DNA of 64,000 nucleotides, from contig JBBRNR010000008.1 in assembly GCA_038230215.1 (NCBI GenBank), positions 62,001 through 126,000 of the forward strand. The letters run 5' to 3'. The stretch is from DASVRZ01 sp038230215 (GTDB lineage: Bacteria > Verrucomicrobiota > Verrucomicrobiia > Chthoniobacterales > DASVRZ01). This document shows, piece by piece, positions 39,696 through 48,444 of the stretch. The translations under genes were made by a program, and so were the position numbers. The notes beneath the pieces were generated by a model. The model was given only the letters and a program-made list of their open reading frames with translations, searched no databases and was not told the DNA's origin. Numbering within the stretch: the stretch's first letter is position 1; each line of letters starts with the position of its first letter.

Positions 39696-40028
39696 ATGCA
39701 AAAGAAAAGCGCTTTTTCACGTCGTCTCCCAGACTTGGTCACTGAAGAGTTGGTCAATGTCTTAACATCGAAAAACATCTTTGAATTCAAGGAACTCTTT
39801 GACGTGGTCCACGAAAATCTAAAAGCCCGCAATGCGGCCAGTGGCGGCGAAGAAATGCTCCGACTGCGCGCCTACGAGAAACTGCAGAACCTGGTGAACC
39901 GCGGCGCAGTGAAGAAAACCCTCAAGAAATACAAGGGTGTCCCCGAAGAACTCGCCAAGGTCGTGCCGATCGTTCCCGGTGTTCCTCCGGTTCCTGCCGC
40001 ACCCGCCATCGAGCCTGCAGCCGCCTAA
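39696..40028 (+). CDS. Unknown basic protein with Pro/Ala tail
   Basis: 110 residues from the ATG at 39696 (MQKKSAFSRRLPDLVTEELV). Helical and charged for residues 1-75 (EEMLRLRAYEKLQNLVNRGAV), then a disordered end VPGVPPVPAAPAIEPAAA. The layout is that of small DNA- or RNA-associated proteins; I do not recognise a family. It has its own strong terminator, which suggests high expression. Confidence 0.7.
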   Translation: MQKKSAFSRRLPDLVTEELVNVLTSKNIFEFKELFDVVHENLKARNAASGGEEMLRLRAYEKLQNLVNRGAVKKTLKKYKGVPEELAKVVPIVPGVPPVPAAPAIEPAAA

Positions 40029-40044
40029 CACGTCCTGTTTTAGA

Positions 40045-40076
40045 AAAATACCGCCGTTTCACCACGGCGGTATTTT
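40045..40076 (+). terminator. Rho-independent terminator
   Basis: AAAATACCGCCG-TTTCACCA-CGGCGGTATTTT, a perfect 12-bp stem 17 nt after the stop of the gene at 39696, with a U-run on the plus strand. Confidence 0.92.
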
Positions 40077-40121
40077 CATGTACAGAGCATGTCTGGCACA
40101 CACGATGCTCTAACAGACTGC

Positions 40122-40553
40122 ATGAAGAAATTTCTTATTGCCGTCGCAGTGCTCTCCCTCGCCTCCCAAGGTCATGCGGCTGACGGAGAAAAATCAATTC
40201 AGGAATTGCGAGACGAGATCGCGCAATTGAAAAGAACTCTGGCGAAGGCGCAGGATCAGACAGTCACTAATTTCTCCACTTCCGTGGAACTTCGCTCTAA
40301 ATATGAGGCCGCCATCCAGCGCATCAATGAGGCGAACGACGTCGCCCGCCAGTGGCGTTCCCAGGCGATCAATCTGAAGCATGAGCTTTCTTACACCAAA
40401 GCCATCGCCCAGACTGGCGACACGGTCGATCTGGAAAAAGTTTACGCCAATGTGCCGCATTTTCGGATTTCCAATATCGCCAGCCGCGAAGAATCGACTG
40501 TGAAAGCCCCGAAGACGGACGAAATTTCGCCGAGTTACATCAGTATGCGCTGA
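40122..40553 (+). CDS. Secreted coiled-coil protein, unknown
   Basis: 143 residues from the ATG at 40122. Signal MKKFLIAVAVLSLASQGHAA. The mature part begins with a coiled coil (IQELRDEIAQLKRTLAKAQ) and continues helical to about residue 100 (YEAAIQRINEANDVARQW), then a short polar end. Probably periplasmic. It converges on khpB. Confidence 0.75.
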   Translation: MKKFLIAVAVLSLASQGHAADGEKSIQELRDEIAQLKRTLAKAQDQTVTNFSTSVELRSKYEAAIQRINEANDVARQWRSQAINLKHELSYTKAIAQTGDTVDLEKVYANVPHFRISNIASREESTVKAPKTDEISPSYISMR

Positions 40554-40574
40554 GTCGGATGGAAGTCGCCCCGG

Positions 40575-41012
40575 CTAACGGCGACGCAGAGTAATGCGTT
40601 TCACGGGAATGTTACCCTGCGGGCTCTCACTTTTGACAAAAGGATCATCCTTAAAGGCGTTGTGGATGAGCCGCCGGTCGTAGGCGTTCATCGGGTCGAG
40701 ACTGACCACGCGCCCGGTGCGACGGACGGTTTCTGCCATCAGTTGGGCGCGGGCGACCAGTTTGTCGTCGCGCATGGAACGATAATGCTCGATGTCGAGG
40801 TGGACCTTCGGCGCGTTTTTGTCCTTAGCCTGGCAGACTTTGTTGACGAGGATTTGCAGGTTTTCCAGTGTCTCGCCGTTGCGCCCGATCAGAAGCCGGC
40901 TCTCATGGGTGTAAACTTGGAGATTCGTGCCGTGCTCGTCCGGCGACTCGGTAATTTCAAAGGCAAATCCGAGATAGCCCAACATGGTGTCGAGGGTGTC
41001 TTTCGGATTCAT
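40575..41012 (-). CDS. khpB: KH/R3H-domain RNA-binding protein (Jag/KhpB)
   Basis: 145 residues. A KH-type domain with the R-L-L-I-G-R-N-G-E-T loop (RLLIGRNGETLENLQ) is followed by an R3H domain, seen in LDPMNAYDRRLIHNAF. The N-terminal Jag domain is short or missing. Jag/KhpB proteins bind RNA and affect cell division; the gene normally follows yidC, as here, with a 12-nt gap. Last gene of the rpmH-rnpA-yidD-yidC-khpB operon. Confidence 0.93.
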   Translation of the reverse strand: MNPKDTLDTMLGYLGFAFEITESPDEHGTNLQVYTHESRLLIGRNGETLENLQILVNKVCQAKDKNAPKVHLDIEHYRSMRDDKLVARAQLMAETVRRTGRVVSLDPMNAYDRRLIHNAFKDDPFVKSESPQGNIPVKRITLRRR

Positions 41013-41023
41013 AGGCGAAGAAG

Positions 41024-42796
41024 TTAACGTTTGGCTTTGGCGATTTTGGCGTTGGCTGGGACCGAGTTGACTTTCACCAGCTCGGGCAGCGGTGCGTTGC
41101 GAGTCAGATACAGTTGCACGATGGAGAATATATTCTGAACTGTCCAGTAAAGTGCAAGCGCGGAAGCGTAGTTGTAGCAGATAAAGAGGAAGAAAATCGG
41201 CATGAACATGAAGATTTTCTGCTGTGAGGAATCTCCTGTTTTCGGCGTGAGCTGCATTTGCCAGAGCATTGTGACGGCCATCACAAGTGGGAAAATGTTG
41301 ATCGGGATAATGCCCAAATAGGGAATGGGACCCAAATGGGCGACGGTGTCGGGCTGGGAAAGATCGTTCACCCAGAGGAAACTGCTGTTTCTCAGTTCCA
41401 CCGCAACGGCAAGCATGGAGTAAAAGCCAAAGAAAATCGGCATTTGCACCAGCATTGGCAGACAGCCTGCGAAGGGATTAACGCCATAATCCTTGTAGAG
41501 CTTCATCACCTCGGTGTTCATTCGGGTCGGATCGTCTTTATATTTCTCCTTCAGCTCGTTCATTTTTGGAGCGAGAAGGGACATTTTCTTCATCGACTTC
41601 ATCGACTTGTTTTGGATGGTCCAGAGTCCTGTTTTAATAATGAGGGTGAGGACGATGATCGCGACGCCGTAGTTTTTGACGAAGCTGTGAATCCAGTTCA
41701 TCGCCTGAAGCAACGCACTGCTGAAAAAACCAAAGAAGCCAAATTCCATGACTCCCTCCTGCTCGCTGCCGAGGGTTTTCAGACGACTGTATTCCTTTGG
41801 ACCGGCGTAAAAAGCGAACGATTGCGTCTTGCTCTCGCCGGGCGCGAGGGAGAAGGCGGGAAAACCGAGCGCACCCGTGATGGCGTAATGTTTCGGAGCG
41901 TCCGGCGTTTTCTGAGGCAATGCATAACGGCCGGTCCAGATGCTATCGCCGCGCAGATCGCCGAGCGGCTGAAGCATGGTGCTAAAGTATTGGTTTTTCG
42001 TTCCGGCCCAAAGAATGCCGGAAGCAGACTCGCGGATTTCGGATTTCTCAATTTTATTTCCGATGAGTGGAATCTCTCGCGTCTCAAAATTGGCAATGTT
42101 CTTGTAGATCGTCTTGGAACCCGCCTGATAATCAAAGCTGAGGTAGCGCGGCTGATCGTGGTCGTGGATCGGAGCCGCGGCTCCCGTGGTCACAAACCAC
42201 GGTTTCACGTCGAGTTTGGCGACGCCGGGATTGGAAAATGTAACGTCGTATTTGAGCTGGTAGTCGTCTTTGACCATCTCCGATTTGCCCACGGTGAATG
42301 TCTTCAGGATTTGCACGCCCGAGGGCAAAATAGATTCGAGTGTGATCGCTTTCTCACTCACTTCTTTGACTGACTCATTGGTTTTTGGCCATTTGCCGGG
42401 TTCATCAGTGATAACGCCAATGGGCACGTCGGAAGTACCGTTGATCACCACATGGCCGCCATTTTCGCTTTTGTGACCGAGGAGTTCCACCATTTGCAGA
42501 CCGCCTGCGCTGGTGAAGGTATATGCCGCCACCGGGGTGCTGAGTTTATGAGTTGACGCTGGTAAAACGGGCGTCGTCGGTGCTTCTGAAACGGCGGTTA
42601 CCGCTCCCCCGATGGCTGGCGTCGAGCTGACAACGAGCGGAGTGGGACTCGATTGAGCGCCGGCAGTTTTGGCTTTTTCGGCAGCCAGTCGGGCTTGTGT
42701 GGCTTGGTAGGCTTTGCTTTGTTTTTGGGCCTCGTATTGCGACCAGAACAGGCCTCCAAGGCAGAGAATGATGATGATCCAGGCTTTACGGTCCAT
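41024..42796 (-). CDS. yidC: Membrane protein insertase YidC
   Basis: 590 residues, the long Gram-negative form with a large periplasmic domain. First helix WIIIILCLGGLFWSQYEA, then a threonine/serine/proline linker (SSPTPLVVSSTPAIGG), the beta-type P1 domain to about residue 350, and the conserved insertase helices (MNWIHSFVKNYGVAIIVLTL, NPFAGCLPMLVQMPIFFGFY, IFMFMPIFFLFICYNYAS, ALYWTVQNIFSIVQ). C-terminal tail basic. It places membrane proteins in the inner membrane with or without SecYEG. Its start overlaps the stop of yidD by one base. Confidence 0.98.
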   Translation of the reverse strand: MDRKAWIIIILCLGGLFWSQYEAQKQSKAYQATQARLAAEKAKTAGAQSSPTPLVVSSTPAIGGAVTAVSEAPTTPVLPASTHKLSTPVAAYTFTSAGGLQMVELLGHKSENGGHVVINGTSDVPIGVITDEPGKWPKTNESVKEVSEKAITLESILPSGVQILKTFTVGKSEMVKDDYQLKYDVTFSNPGVAKLDVKPWFVTTGAAAPIHDHDQPRYLSFDYQAGSKTIYKNIANFETREIPLIGNKIEKSEIRESASGILWAGTKNQYFSTMLQPLGDLRGDSIWTGRYALPQKTPDAPKHYAITGALGFPAFSLAPGESKTQSFAFYAGPKEYSRLKTLGSEQEGVMEFGFFGFFSSALLQAMNWIHSFVKNYGVAIIVLTLIIKTGLWTIQNKSMKSMKKMSLLAPKMNELKEKYKDDPTRMNTEVMKLYKDYGVNPFAGCLPMLVQMPIFFGFYSMLAVAVELRNSSFLWVNDLSQPDTVAHLGPIPYLGIIPINIFPLVMAVTMLWQMQLTPKTGDSSQQKIFMFMPIFFLFICYNYASALALYWTVQNIFSIVQLYLTRNAPLPELVKVNSVPANAKIAKAKR

Positions 42797-43101
42797 TAAT
42801 TTGAAGAGGATTGAGGTGATTGACAGTGCTGGCAGCCAGCAGGATTCGAGGTGTTTTTGCCTGGGGGATTTTTTGAAGGGACGGGATCATAACCCGATCC
42901 GCCCCACGGTTGGCAACGGCAAATGCGGCACACGGCGAGCCAGCTTCCACGGAGAAAACCATGCGTTTCCGCCGCCTCCACGGCGTATTCGCTGCAAGTC
43001 GGAGTATAACGGCAGCCACCGCCCATCAGCGCTGACAAAAGAGGCGACAGGGTGCACTTGTAAAGTGCGAGAGCCAGGCGGAGCGGAGTGCGGGCAGTCA
43101 T
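42796..43101 (-). CDS. yidD: Membrane protein insertion efficiency factor YidD
   Basis: 101 residues. The family core LRLALALYKCTLSPLLSALM, GGGCRYTPTCSEYAVEA and CRICRCQPWGGSGYDPVP is complete, with the usual three conserved cysteines. The protein sits at the inner face of the inner membrane and helps YidC. The last 25 residues (NTSNPAGCQHCQSPQSSSN) are an unusual tail. It overlaps rnpA by 4 nt and yidC by 1 nt, so all three are translationally coupled. Confidence 0.95.
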   Translation of the reverse strand: MTARTPLRLALALYKCTLSPLLSALMGGGCRYTPTCSEYAVEAAETHGFLRGSWLAVCRICRCQPWGGSGYDPVPSKNPPGKNTSNPAGCQHCQSPQSSSN

Positions 43102-43457
43102 GAGTCGGCGCAGAGGATAGAGGCACGCCGGGCGAGCTGCAACCAGTCACTTTCCAGCCGCTGATAGGTGGCGAACTTCGCCGGATGCCGAGCAATGGTG
43201 ACGATCCAGGTGTTCGGCGCAAGTCGGTGCTGGTGCAGTCGAAAAATTTCACGCAGGCGGCGGCGGAGCTGATTGCGCTCGACTGCGGAGCCTGCGCGCT
43301 TCGAAGTGATGAATCCGATGCGGAGCGACGCATCAGGCGCAGGTTGCAAGACGGACAGCACCATAAGTTTGGAATGCTGGGCGACGCCTCGTTCCCGAAC
43401 TTGGCGGAACTCTCCCGAGAGAGTCAGGCGGCGGGACTTGGGAAAAGAATGATCCAC
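43098..43457 (-). CDS. rnpA: Ribonuclease P protein component
   Basis: 119 residues. It binds RNase P RNA for tRNA 5' maturation. Early FPKSRRLTLSGEFRQVRERG and the RNA-binding motif RAGSAVERNQLRRRLREIFR are standard. Located between rpmH and yidD in the classic order, overlapping yidD by 4 nt. Confidence 0.96.
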   Translation of the reverse strand: MDHSFPKSRRLTLSGEFRQVRERGVAQHSKLMVLSVLQPAPDASLRIGFITSKRAGSAVERNQLRRRLREIFRLHQHRLAPNTWIVTIARHPAKFATYQRLESDWLQLARRASILCADS

Positions 43458-43513
43458 GCCTTGGTTCCCCAGAGGAAAATCTCTGTGGGATTTAAATGAA
43501 ACTCGACCGAAAA

Positions 43514-43687
43514 TTATTGGCCGGTGTGACGTGCGTAGTGCACTTCAACGCCCTTCGGAAGGAGACGTTTGCGGCCCTGGCGGCGGCGGCGATTGAGAAT
43601 TGCGCGACCGTTTTTGGTCTTCATGCGAGCGCGGAAACCGAACTGATGTTTGCGGGTGCGTTTGGAGGGTTGATAGGCTGGCTTCAT
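43514..43687 (-). CDS. rpmH: 50S ribosomal protein L34
   Basis: 57 residues on the minus strand, ATG at 43687, TAA at 43514-43516. The sequence opens MKPAYQPSKRTRKHQFGFRA and contains GRAILNRRRRQGRKRL, the hallmark of L34. It ends VEVHYARHTGQ, slightly longer than the 44-46 residues of E. coli L34. First gene of the operon. Confidence 0.98.
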   Translation of the reverse strand: MKPAYQPSKRTRKHQFGFRARMKTKNGRAILNRRRRQGRKRLLPKGVEVHYARHTGQ

Positions 43688-43724
43688 GATCTAGGCGCGG
43701 TGAAAGGTGGTAAAACGGATTGCG

Positions 43725-43752
43725 AAAATAGAGGAAGAATGACGGGTGTCAA
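43725..43752 (-). promoter_or_regulatory. Promoter of the rpmH operon
   Basis: Minus strand TTGACA (43752-43747), 16-bp spacer, TATTTT (43730-43725), 38 bp before the rpmH start. Perfect -35 and a good -10. Confidence 0.7.
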
Positions 43753-43778
43753 GAGGGTTTCAGTCAGCACGGGTCGAG

Positions 43779-45533
43779 TTACATCTTATTCGGGACGTCG
43801 ATACCAAGGAGGTAAAGTCCTTTTTGCAGCACGCGGGCAGTGGTGTCGCAGAGACGAAGGCGGGTTTCGCGAACAGCGGCTTCCGATTTCAGCACAGGGC
43901 ACGCCTCAAAGAAGCCGTGAAAAGTGGAGGCGAGCTCGTAGAGGTAATTCGCGAGCAGATTGGGCCGGTGATCGTCCAAAATGGTAGGCAGCACCTCTCC
44001 GAACTGGAGCAACTTCTTCGCGAGCTGACTTTCAGCCGGATCGGTGAACGAAACCGGCTCGTCGGAGGCGGTCCATAGAGCGTCGAGCTTCCGAAAAATG
44101 CTCCGAATCCGCACGTAGCTGTATTGCAGATAGGGCGCGGTGTTTCCCTGAAAACTGAGCATTTTGTCCCAAGAAAAAACGTAGTCGCTCTGGCGGTTCG
44201 GCAGGAGATCAGCGTATTTCACCGCTCCCAAACCGACGATTCGGGCGATTTCGCGGCGTTCCGCATCGGGCAACGTGGGATTTTTCTCTGTGACTTGAGC
44301 CAGCGCGCGTTCTTCGGCTTCGTCGAGCAACTCCGTGAGGCGCACTGTTTCGCCGCTGCGTGTTTTGAAAGGCTTGCCGTCATCCCCCAGAATGGAGCCG
44401 AACCAGACGTGACTCAGCCGCGCCGGCGCTTCTGGCTGCCAGCGGCAATAAATCGCTGCGAGCTGCCGAAAATGTTGCTGCTGCCGCCCATCGGTGACAA
44501 CGATGATTTCATCCGGTGACCATGTTTTCAGACGATATTGGAGCGTCGCGAGGTCGGTCGTGGTGTAATTGGACGCGCCGTCGCTCTTCTGGACGATCGC
44601 CGGATTATCGCGCCAACCGTTTTCATCCTTGATTAAAAACGGGTCTTCCTTTTCCGGCAGTTTGTGATCGGAAAAAACACACACCGCGCCCTCGCTTTCG
44701 CGTGCGACGCCTTTGGCCTGGAGGTCGGCAACGATGTCGCGCAGCCACGAATTGTAAAAACTTTCGCCCAAAGTGACATCGAAACGGACTCCGAGCCGTC
44801 CGTAAATCGTGTCGAACTGCACTTGTGACAACCGAATCATTTCCTGCCAGAGCGCGAGATTTTCCGCGTCGCCAGATTGGAGCCGGACCAATTCCTGACG
44901 GACAGAATCCAATGTAAGTGGACTCTCTTTGCATTCGGCTGAAACTCGTTTGTAAATCCGCTCCATTTCGGCGAGCGGATCACGTTCCAAAGCATTGCGG
45001 TCGAGGAGGGTTTTCCAACCGTGCAACAGCATGCCGAATTGAGTGCCCCAGTCTCCGATGTGGTTGTCGCGCAATACTTTATGACCTAGAAAGTCAGCAA
45101 TTCTAGCGAGTGCGTCGCCCAGAATCGTGCTGCGAATATGCCCGACGTGCATCGGTTTCGCCACATTCGGCGAGCTGAAGTCGATGACGTATTGATGAGG
45201 AATCTCCGGCGCGGCCACACCCAGTTTTGGATCGTTAGTCAGCGCGGCAAATTCCTGGGCCAGCCGCTCTGGGAGAATGCGGAAATTGATAAATCCGGCT
45301 CCGGCGATTTCCAGGGGCAAACACAGTCCAGTTGCATCGAAATGGCTGATGATCTCCCCGGCGACCTCACGCGGATTGCGCCGGGCGGTTTTGGCCAACG
45401 TCATCGCAACATTGGTCTGGTAGTCGCCAAATTTCGCGTCCGCCGTGGCGGAAACCTGGATTTTGGCGTCAGGAAAAATCGGGAGAACTGCGGCGGAAAG
45501 TCGTTCCGCCACTATGGCTTGGAGCGTGGCCAT
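43779..45533 (-). CDS. argS: Arginyl-tRNA synthetase
   Basis: 584 residues. Charges tRNA-Arg. The N-terminal additional domain (1-90) is followed by the catalytic HIGH-type motif KPMHVGHIRSTILGDALARI, the GDWGTQFGML block, WFGSILGDDGKPFKTRSGET (KMSKS region), and the C-terminal DALR anticodon domain ending LCDTTARVLQKGLYLLGID. All as expected. It lies between rpmH and an EIIA-Ntr-like gene, on the same strand, 12 nt downstream of the latter. Confidence 0.98.
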   Translation of the reverse strand: MATLQAIVAERLSAAVLPIFPDAKIQVSATADAKFGDYQTNVAMTLAKTARRNPREVAGEIISHFDATGLCLPLEIAGAGFINFRILPERLAQEFAALTNDPKLGVAAPEIPHQYVIDFSSPNVAKPMHVGHIRSTILGDALARIADFLGHKVLRDNHIGDWGTQFGMLLHGWKTLLDRNALERDPLAEMERIYKRVSAECKESPLTLDSVRQELVRLQSGDAENLALWQEMIRLSQVQFDTIYGRLGVRFDVTLGESFYNSWLRDIVADLQAKGVARESEGAVCVFSDHKLPEKEDPFLIKDENGWRDNPAIVQKSDGASNYTTTDLATLQYRLKTWSPDEIIVVTDGRQQQHFRQLAAIYCRWQPEAPARLSHVWFGSILGDDGKPFKTRSGETVRLTELLDEAEERALAQVTEKNPTLPDAERREIARIVGLGAVKYADLLPNRQSDYVFSWDKMLSFQGNTAPYLQYSYVRIRSIFRKLDALWTASDEPVSFTDPAESQLAKKLLQFGEVLPTILDDHRPNLLANYLYELASTFHGFFEACPVLKSEAAVRETRLRLCDTTARVLQKGLYLLGIDVPNKM

Positions 45534-45545
45534 CTAAAAGCAGGC

Positions 45546-46013
45546 TTAGGCTTTGGCGGAACGATTCTCGAAGATGGCGAGGATTTCCGCCGCCGAGGTG
45601 GCGGTGCCGAGGCTGACGCGGACATTGCGATCATTGAGAAATTTCGCGATCGCCGCCAGCGTGCGCAGGTGGGTTTGAAATTGGTCCTTCGGCACCACGA
45701 AGAGGACGATGAATTTCACTGGCGCGTTGTCTAGCGAGTCAAATTCAATTCCAGTGCTGGAACGTCCAAAAGCGGCCACCACTTCTGTAACGTATTCGGA
45801 GGACGCGTGCGGAATGGCGATGCCGAAACCGATTCCGGTGCTCATGGTTTCCTCACGTTGCTTGAGCGCGGCGAGCACGGCGTCGCGGTCGCTGGCCTTC
45901 ACTTTGTTCTGAGCCACGAGCAGATCGATCAACTCCACAATGGCCTGCCAGCGCTCGGTGGCGGCCATTTCCGGGATGATCTGTTCGGTGGTTAAGAGGG
46001 TTCCTAACGTCAT
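45546..46013 (-). CDS. PTS EIIA-Ntr-like phosphotransfer protein
   Basis: 155 residues. The PTS EIIA type 2 fold; the phosphorylation histidine lies in GIGFGIAIPHASSEYV (IPH motif), and the following FGRSSTGIEFDSLDNAPVKF and VVPKDQFQTHL are typical of PtsN proteins. These regulate nitrogen, potassium or stress responses rather than transport sugar. No other PTS gene is in the window. It precedes argS. Confidence 0.92.
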   Translation of the reverse strand: MTLGTLLTTEQIIPEMAATERWQAIVELIDLLVAQNKVKASDRDAVLAALKQREETMSTGIGFGIAIPHASSEYVTEVVAAFGRSSTGIEFDSLDNAPVKFIVLFVVPKDQFQTHLRTLAAIAKFLNDRNVRVSLGTATSAAEILAIFENRSAKA

Positions 46014-46127
46014 AAGGTTGGCGTCTGGGGGCGATTTACGATAATGGGCTAAAGGGTGATGACAAGGTGTTTTAAGGAGTCGCAGCGGCGGCGGGAAGTA
46101 CTATTTTGCCTAGGTGAATCGGGCCGC

Positions 46128-47192
46128 TCACTCTGGGCGGCCTCGTTTTTGCAGAATCGCCCCGGCAGCCAGGGTGTTGTAGCCGATGGCTGAAATGCCG
46201 GCGCGTTCACACCCGTTTTCGCGCAACAAATGCGCGGCGAGGACGGTTTGTTGCAGGGCTCCGGCACCGACGGATTCTCCGAGCGCGGCCTTGCAGTGGA
46301 TCGTTTCGGCGGCGGGCCAAATCGCTCTCAAAGCCGCCGCCTCGGCATCGTCGAGCCTGGTGCCGTTCGCCCCAGTGAGCACAACGTCCGGCGGCTCGCC
46401 TAATTCCGAGAGTACAGAACGCATGGCAACTCCTGCGCTGGCACTCTTGAAATAGGGGATGCCGCGATGCAGCCCGGCGATTTCGATGGAACCCGACCGG
46501 GACAATACAACTGCCGCCGCTCCCTCGGAAAAAACCGTGCCGCGATTACCGGGTCCGCCAAAGGGCTTCGTCTCATCGGAGTTCGTGAAAAACCGGCTTC
46601 TCCGAAACGCCTCGCACAAAATCCATTCCGCCTCCTCGCTGGCGACGACCACACAATGATCCAACTGGCCTGTCCCCACCAAATCGGCTCCCAGACTCAA
46701 GGCCGAAAGCCCCACCATCGAATCGCCAACCAGCGTGTAACTCATCCCGTCGAGACCCAGCAACGCGGCCAAGTGACTCGCCGGTGCATTGTAAACTGTC
46801 TCGGGAAACAGCAGCGGACTCGCCGTGCCCGCGCCGGTGCTGATGATGTCGTGATAAAACCGCGTCGTGTAGCGCACACCGCCGCTGGAAATGCCGAAGA
46901 CGACTCCGATGCGGCCCGTTTTTTCATCCAAGCCCGCGTCGTGTAGCGCCTTCATACCGGCGATGGCAGCGTAGTGCGAGATCTCACTGGAACGCCGCAG
47001 ACGCGGATGACGCTCATATTCCCGCACTGACTCACGCGGGACAGCCAAATAGGGAAACGTTCGCGAGGAGAGCGTGGAAGTCAGCTGGGAAAGCGGCGCA
47101 CGTTCGCCAGCGGATATTCTCCGCCATGTGTCGCCCACGTCGGTTCCAAAGGGCGAAACCATCCCCAGCCCGGAAATTTTGACGGTGTTCAT
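46128..47192 (-). CDS. Ketosynthase-like protein without catalytic residues (chain-length-factor type)
   Basis: 354 residues with the thiolase-like ketosynthase fold: ISGLGMVSPFGTDVGDTWRR at the start and GALQQTVLAAHLL late. The three catalytic positions are changed. Where the active Cys is expected it has YTLVGDSMVGLSAL, so Ser in its place. The first His (NAHGT) reads GANGT, and the second (GHSLGAAG) reads GESVGAG. Such inactive partners form heterodimers with an active ketosynthase (KS-beta/chain-length factors). The active partner is adjacent at 47193-48389. Its role in setting chain length is inference. Confidence 0.85.
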   Translation of the reverse strand: MNTVKISGLGMVSPFGTDVGDTWRRISAGERAPLSQLTSTLSSRTFPYLAVPRESVREYERHPRLRRSSEISHYAAIAGMKALHDAGLDEKTGRIGVVFGISSGGVRYTTRFYHDIISTGAGTASPLLFPETVYNAPASHLAALLGLDGMSYTLVGDSMVGLSALSLGADLVGTGQLDHCVVVASEEAEWILCEAFRRSRFFTNSDETKPFGGPGNRGTVFSEGAAAVVLSRSGSIEIAGLHRGIPYFKSASAGVAMRSVLSELGEPPDVVLTGANGTRLDDAEAAALRAIWPAAETIHCKAALGESVGAGALQQTVLAAHLLRENGCERAGISAIGYNTLAAGAILQKRGRPE

Positions 47193-48389
47193 CTAGTTTC
47201 TCTGAAGAAGAATGGCAGCGTTGGTCCCGCCGAAGCCAAATGAGTTGGATAACACTCTGCGCAGATTGGCCGGACGCGACGTGTTTGCCACAAGATCGAA
47301 CGCGTTCTGCGGATCGGGTTCGAGCGAATTGATGTTGGGTGGAATAAAACCGTGCTCCAACGCGAGCAGGGAAAAAGCTGCCTCAATCGCCCCCGCTGCG
47401 CCGAGTGAATGGCCCATCATGGATTTTGTCGAACTGACTGGAACTCGATTGAAAATTTCCGAGATGGCGAGGCCTTCCGTGGCGTCGTTGAAATGGGTCG
47501 CAGTCCCGTGGGCGTTAATGTAATCGACCTGGTCGGGCGTCACATTGGCGGAATCGAGGGCGCGTTGCATGGCGAGTTTGGGTCCGATGCCCGACGGATG
47601 CGGCTGGGTGAGGTTGAAGGTGTCGGTCGAGACGCCGTAACCGATGATTTCTCCGACAATGTTCGCTCCGCGACGTTCGGCGGCGTCCCAGTTTTCCAGG
47701 GCCAAAACGGCCGCGCCCTCACCCAAAACGAGCCCGGTGCGATGCGCGTCGAACGGACGGATTTTCTCCGCAGTGGACGCCTGAAGCGAATCGAACCCGA
47801 CGTAGACCAGCTCGCTCAACGCATCGTAGCCGCCGCACAAAATCGACTGGCAGCGCCCTGCCTTGATCAGCGAAAAAGCGTGTCCGATGGCGTTCGTGCC
47901 CGTGGCGCAGGCATTGGCAATAATCTGGATCGGCATGGTGCGCCCGACCGCTTCGAGCGCGTCGAGCACAGGTTTTTGCGGGGTGTAATTGGCCACCGCA
48001 GTGGCCGGGCTGTCCATTTTTTTGCCGTCGCGGATCGCCCGGTAAAATTTCTCCCCAAAAGTCATTCCGCCACTGGTGGTGCCGACGATACAGAGTTCCG
48101 GCAGCGCATTTCCCATGTCTGCGACTGCCTCGGCCATGGCTGCGATCAGCATGTGTGACGCTGGGTGCAACCGACGACGTGCCCGACTTTCCATTGCAAT
48201 GAAACTCGGATCTACGTGCGCTGCCGTCTTGCATTTCGTCTGGCTGACGTCGAATGCCGTGACTTCCCGAACGGCGTCGCGGCCTTCTCGCAAAGCTGCG
48301 AGTGTTGCCGTTTTTCCTATCCCCAGCGGGCTGACCACGCCGAACGAAATAACAGCGACCCGATGGTTAGATGGTTGATCTTGCGTCAT
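47193..48389 (-). CDS. Beta-ketoacyl-[ACP] synthase, active partner (FabF-like)
   Basis: 398 residues. All catalytic residues are present: Cys in ANACATGTNAIGHAF, His in NAHGTATHFND, and Lys/His in KSMMGHSLGAAGAIE, with GFGGTNAAILLQ at the end. It condenses malonyl-ACP with an acyl chain. Only the stop/start touch the inactive partner gene, so the two are co-translated and probably form a heterodimer, as in type II polyketide or aryl polyene systems. No acyl carrier protein or reductase genes lie next to them. A separate FabF for fatty acids could exist elsewhere. Confidence 0.92.
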   Translation of the reverse strand: MTQDQPSNHRVAVISFGVVSPLGIGKTATLAALREGRDAVREVTAFDVSQTKCKTAAHVDPSFIAMESRARRRLHPASHMLIAAMAEAVADMGNALPELCIVGTTSGGMTFGEKFYRAIRDGKKMDSPATAVANYTPQKPVLDALEAVGRTMPIQIIANACATGTNAIGHAFSLIKAGRCQSILCGGYDALSELVYVGFDSLQASTAEKIRPFDAHRTGLVLGEGAAVLALENWDAAERRGANIVGEIIGYGVSTDTFNLTQPHPSGIGPKLAMQRALDSANVTPDQVDYINAHGTATHFNDATEGLAISEIFNRVPVSSTKSMMGHSLGAAGAIEAAFSLLALEHGFIPPNINSLEPDPQNAFDLVANTSRPANLRRVLSNSFGFGGTNAAILLQRN

Positions 48390-48444
48390 TTATGAGTTGC
48401 AGAATGAGTCCGATTTCTATAACAGAGCCGTAAGGTTTTTGAAA

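Noticed and set aside
43496..43987. Plus-strand frame of 163 codons over rpmH
   Set aside because: It is antisense to the clear L34 gene and to its promoter.
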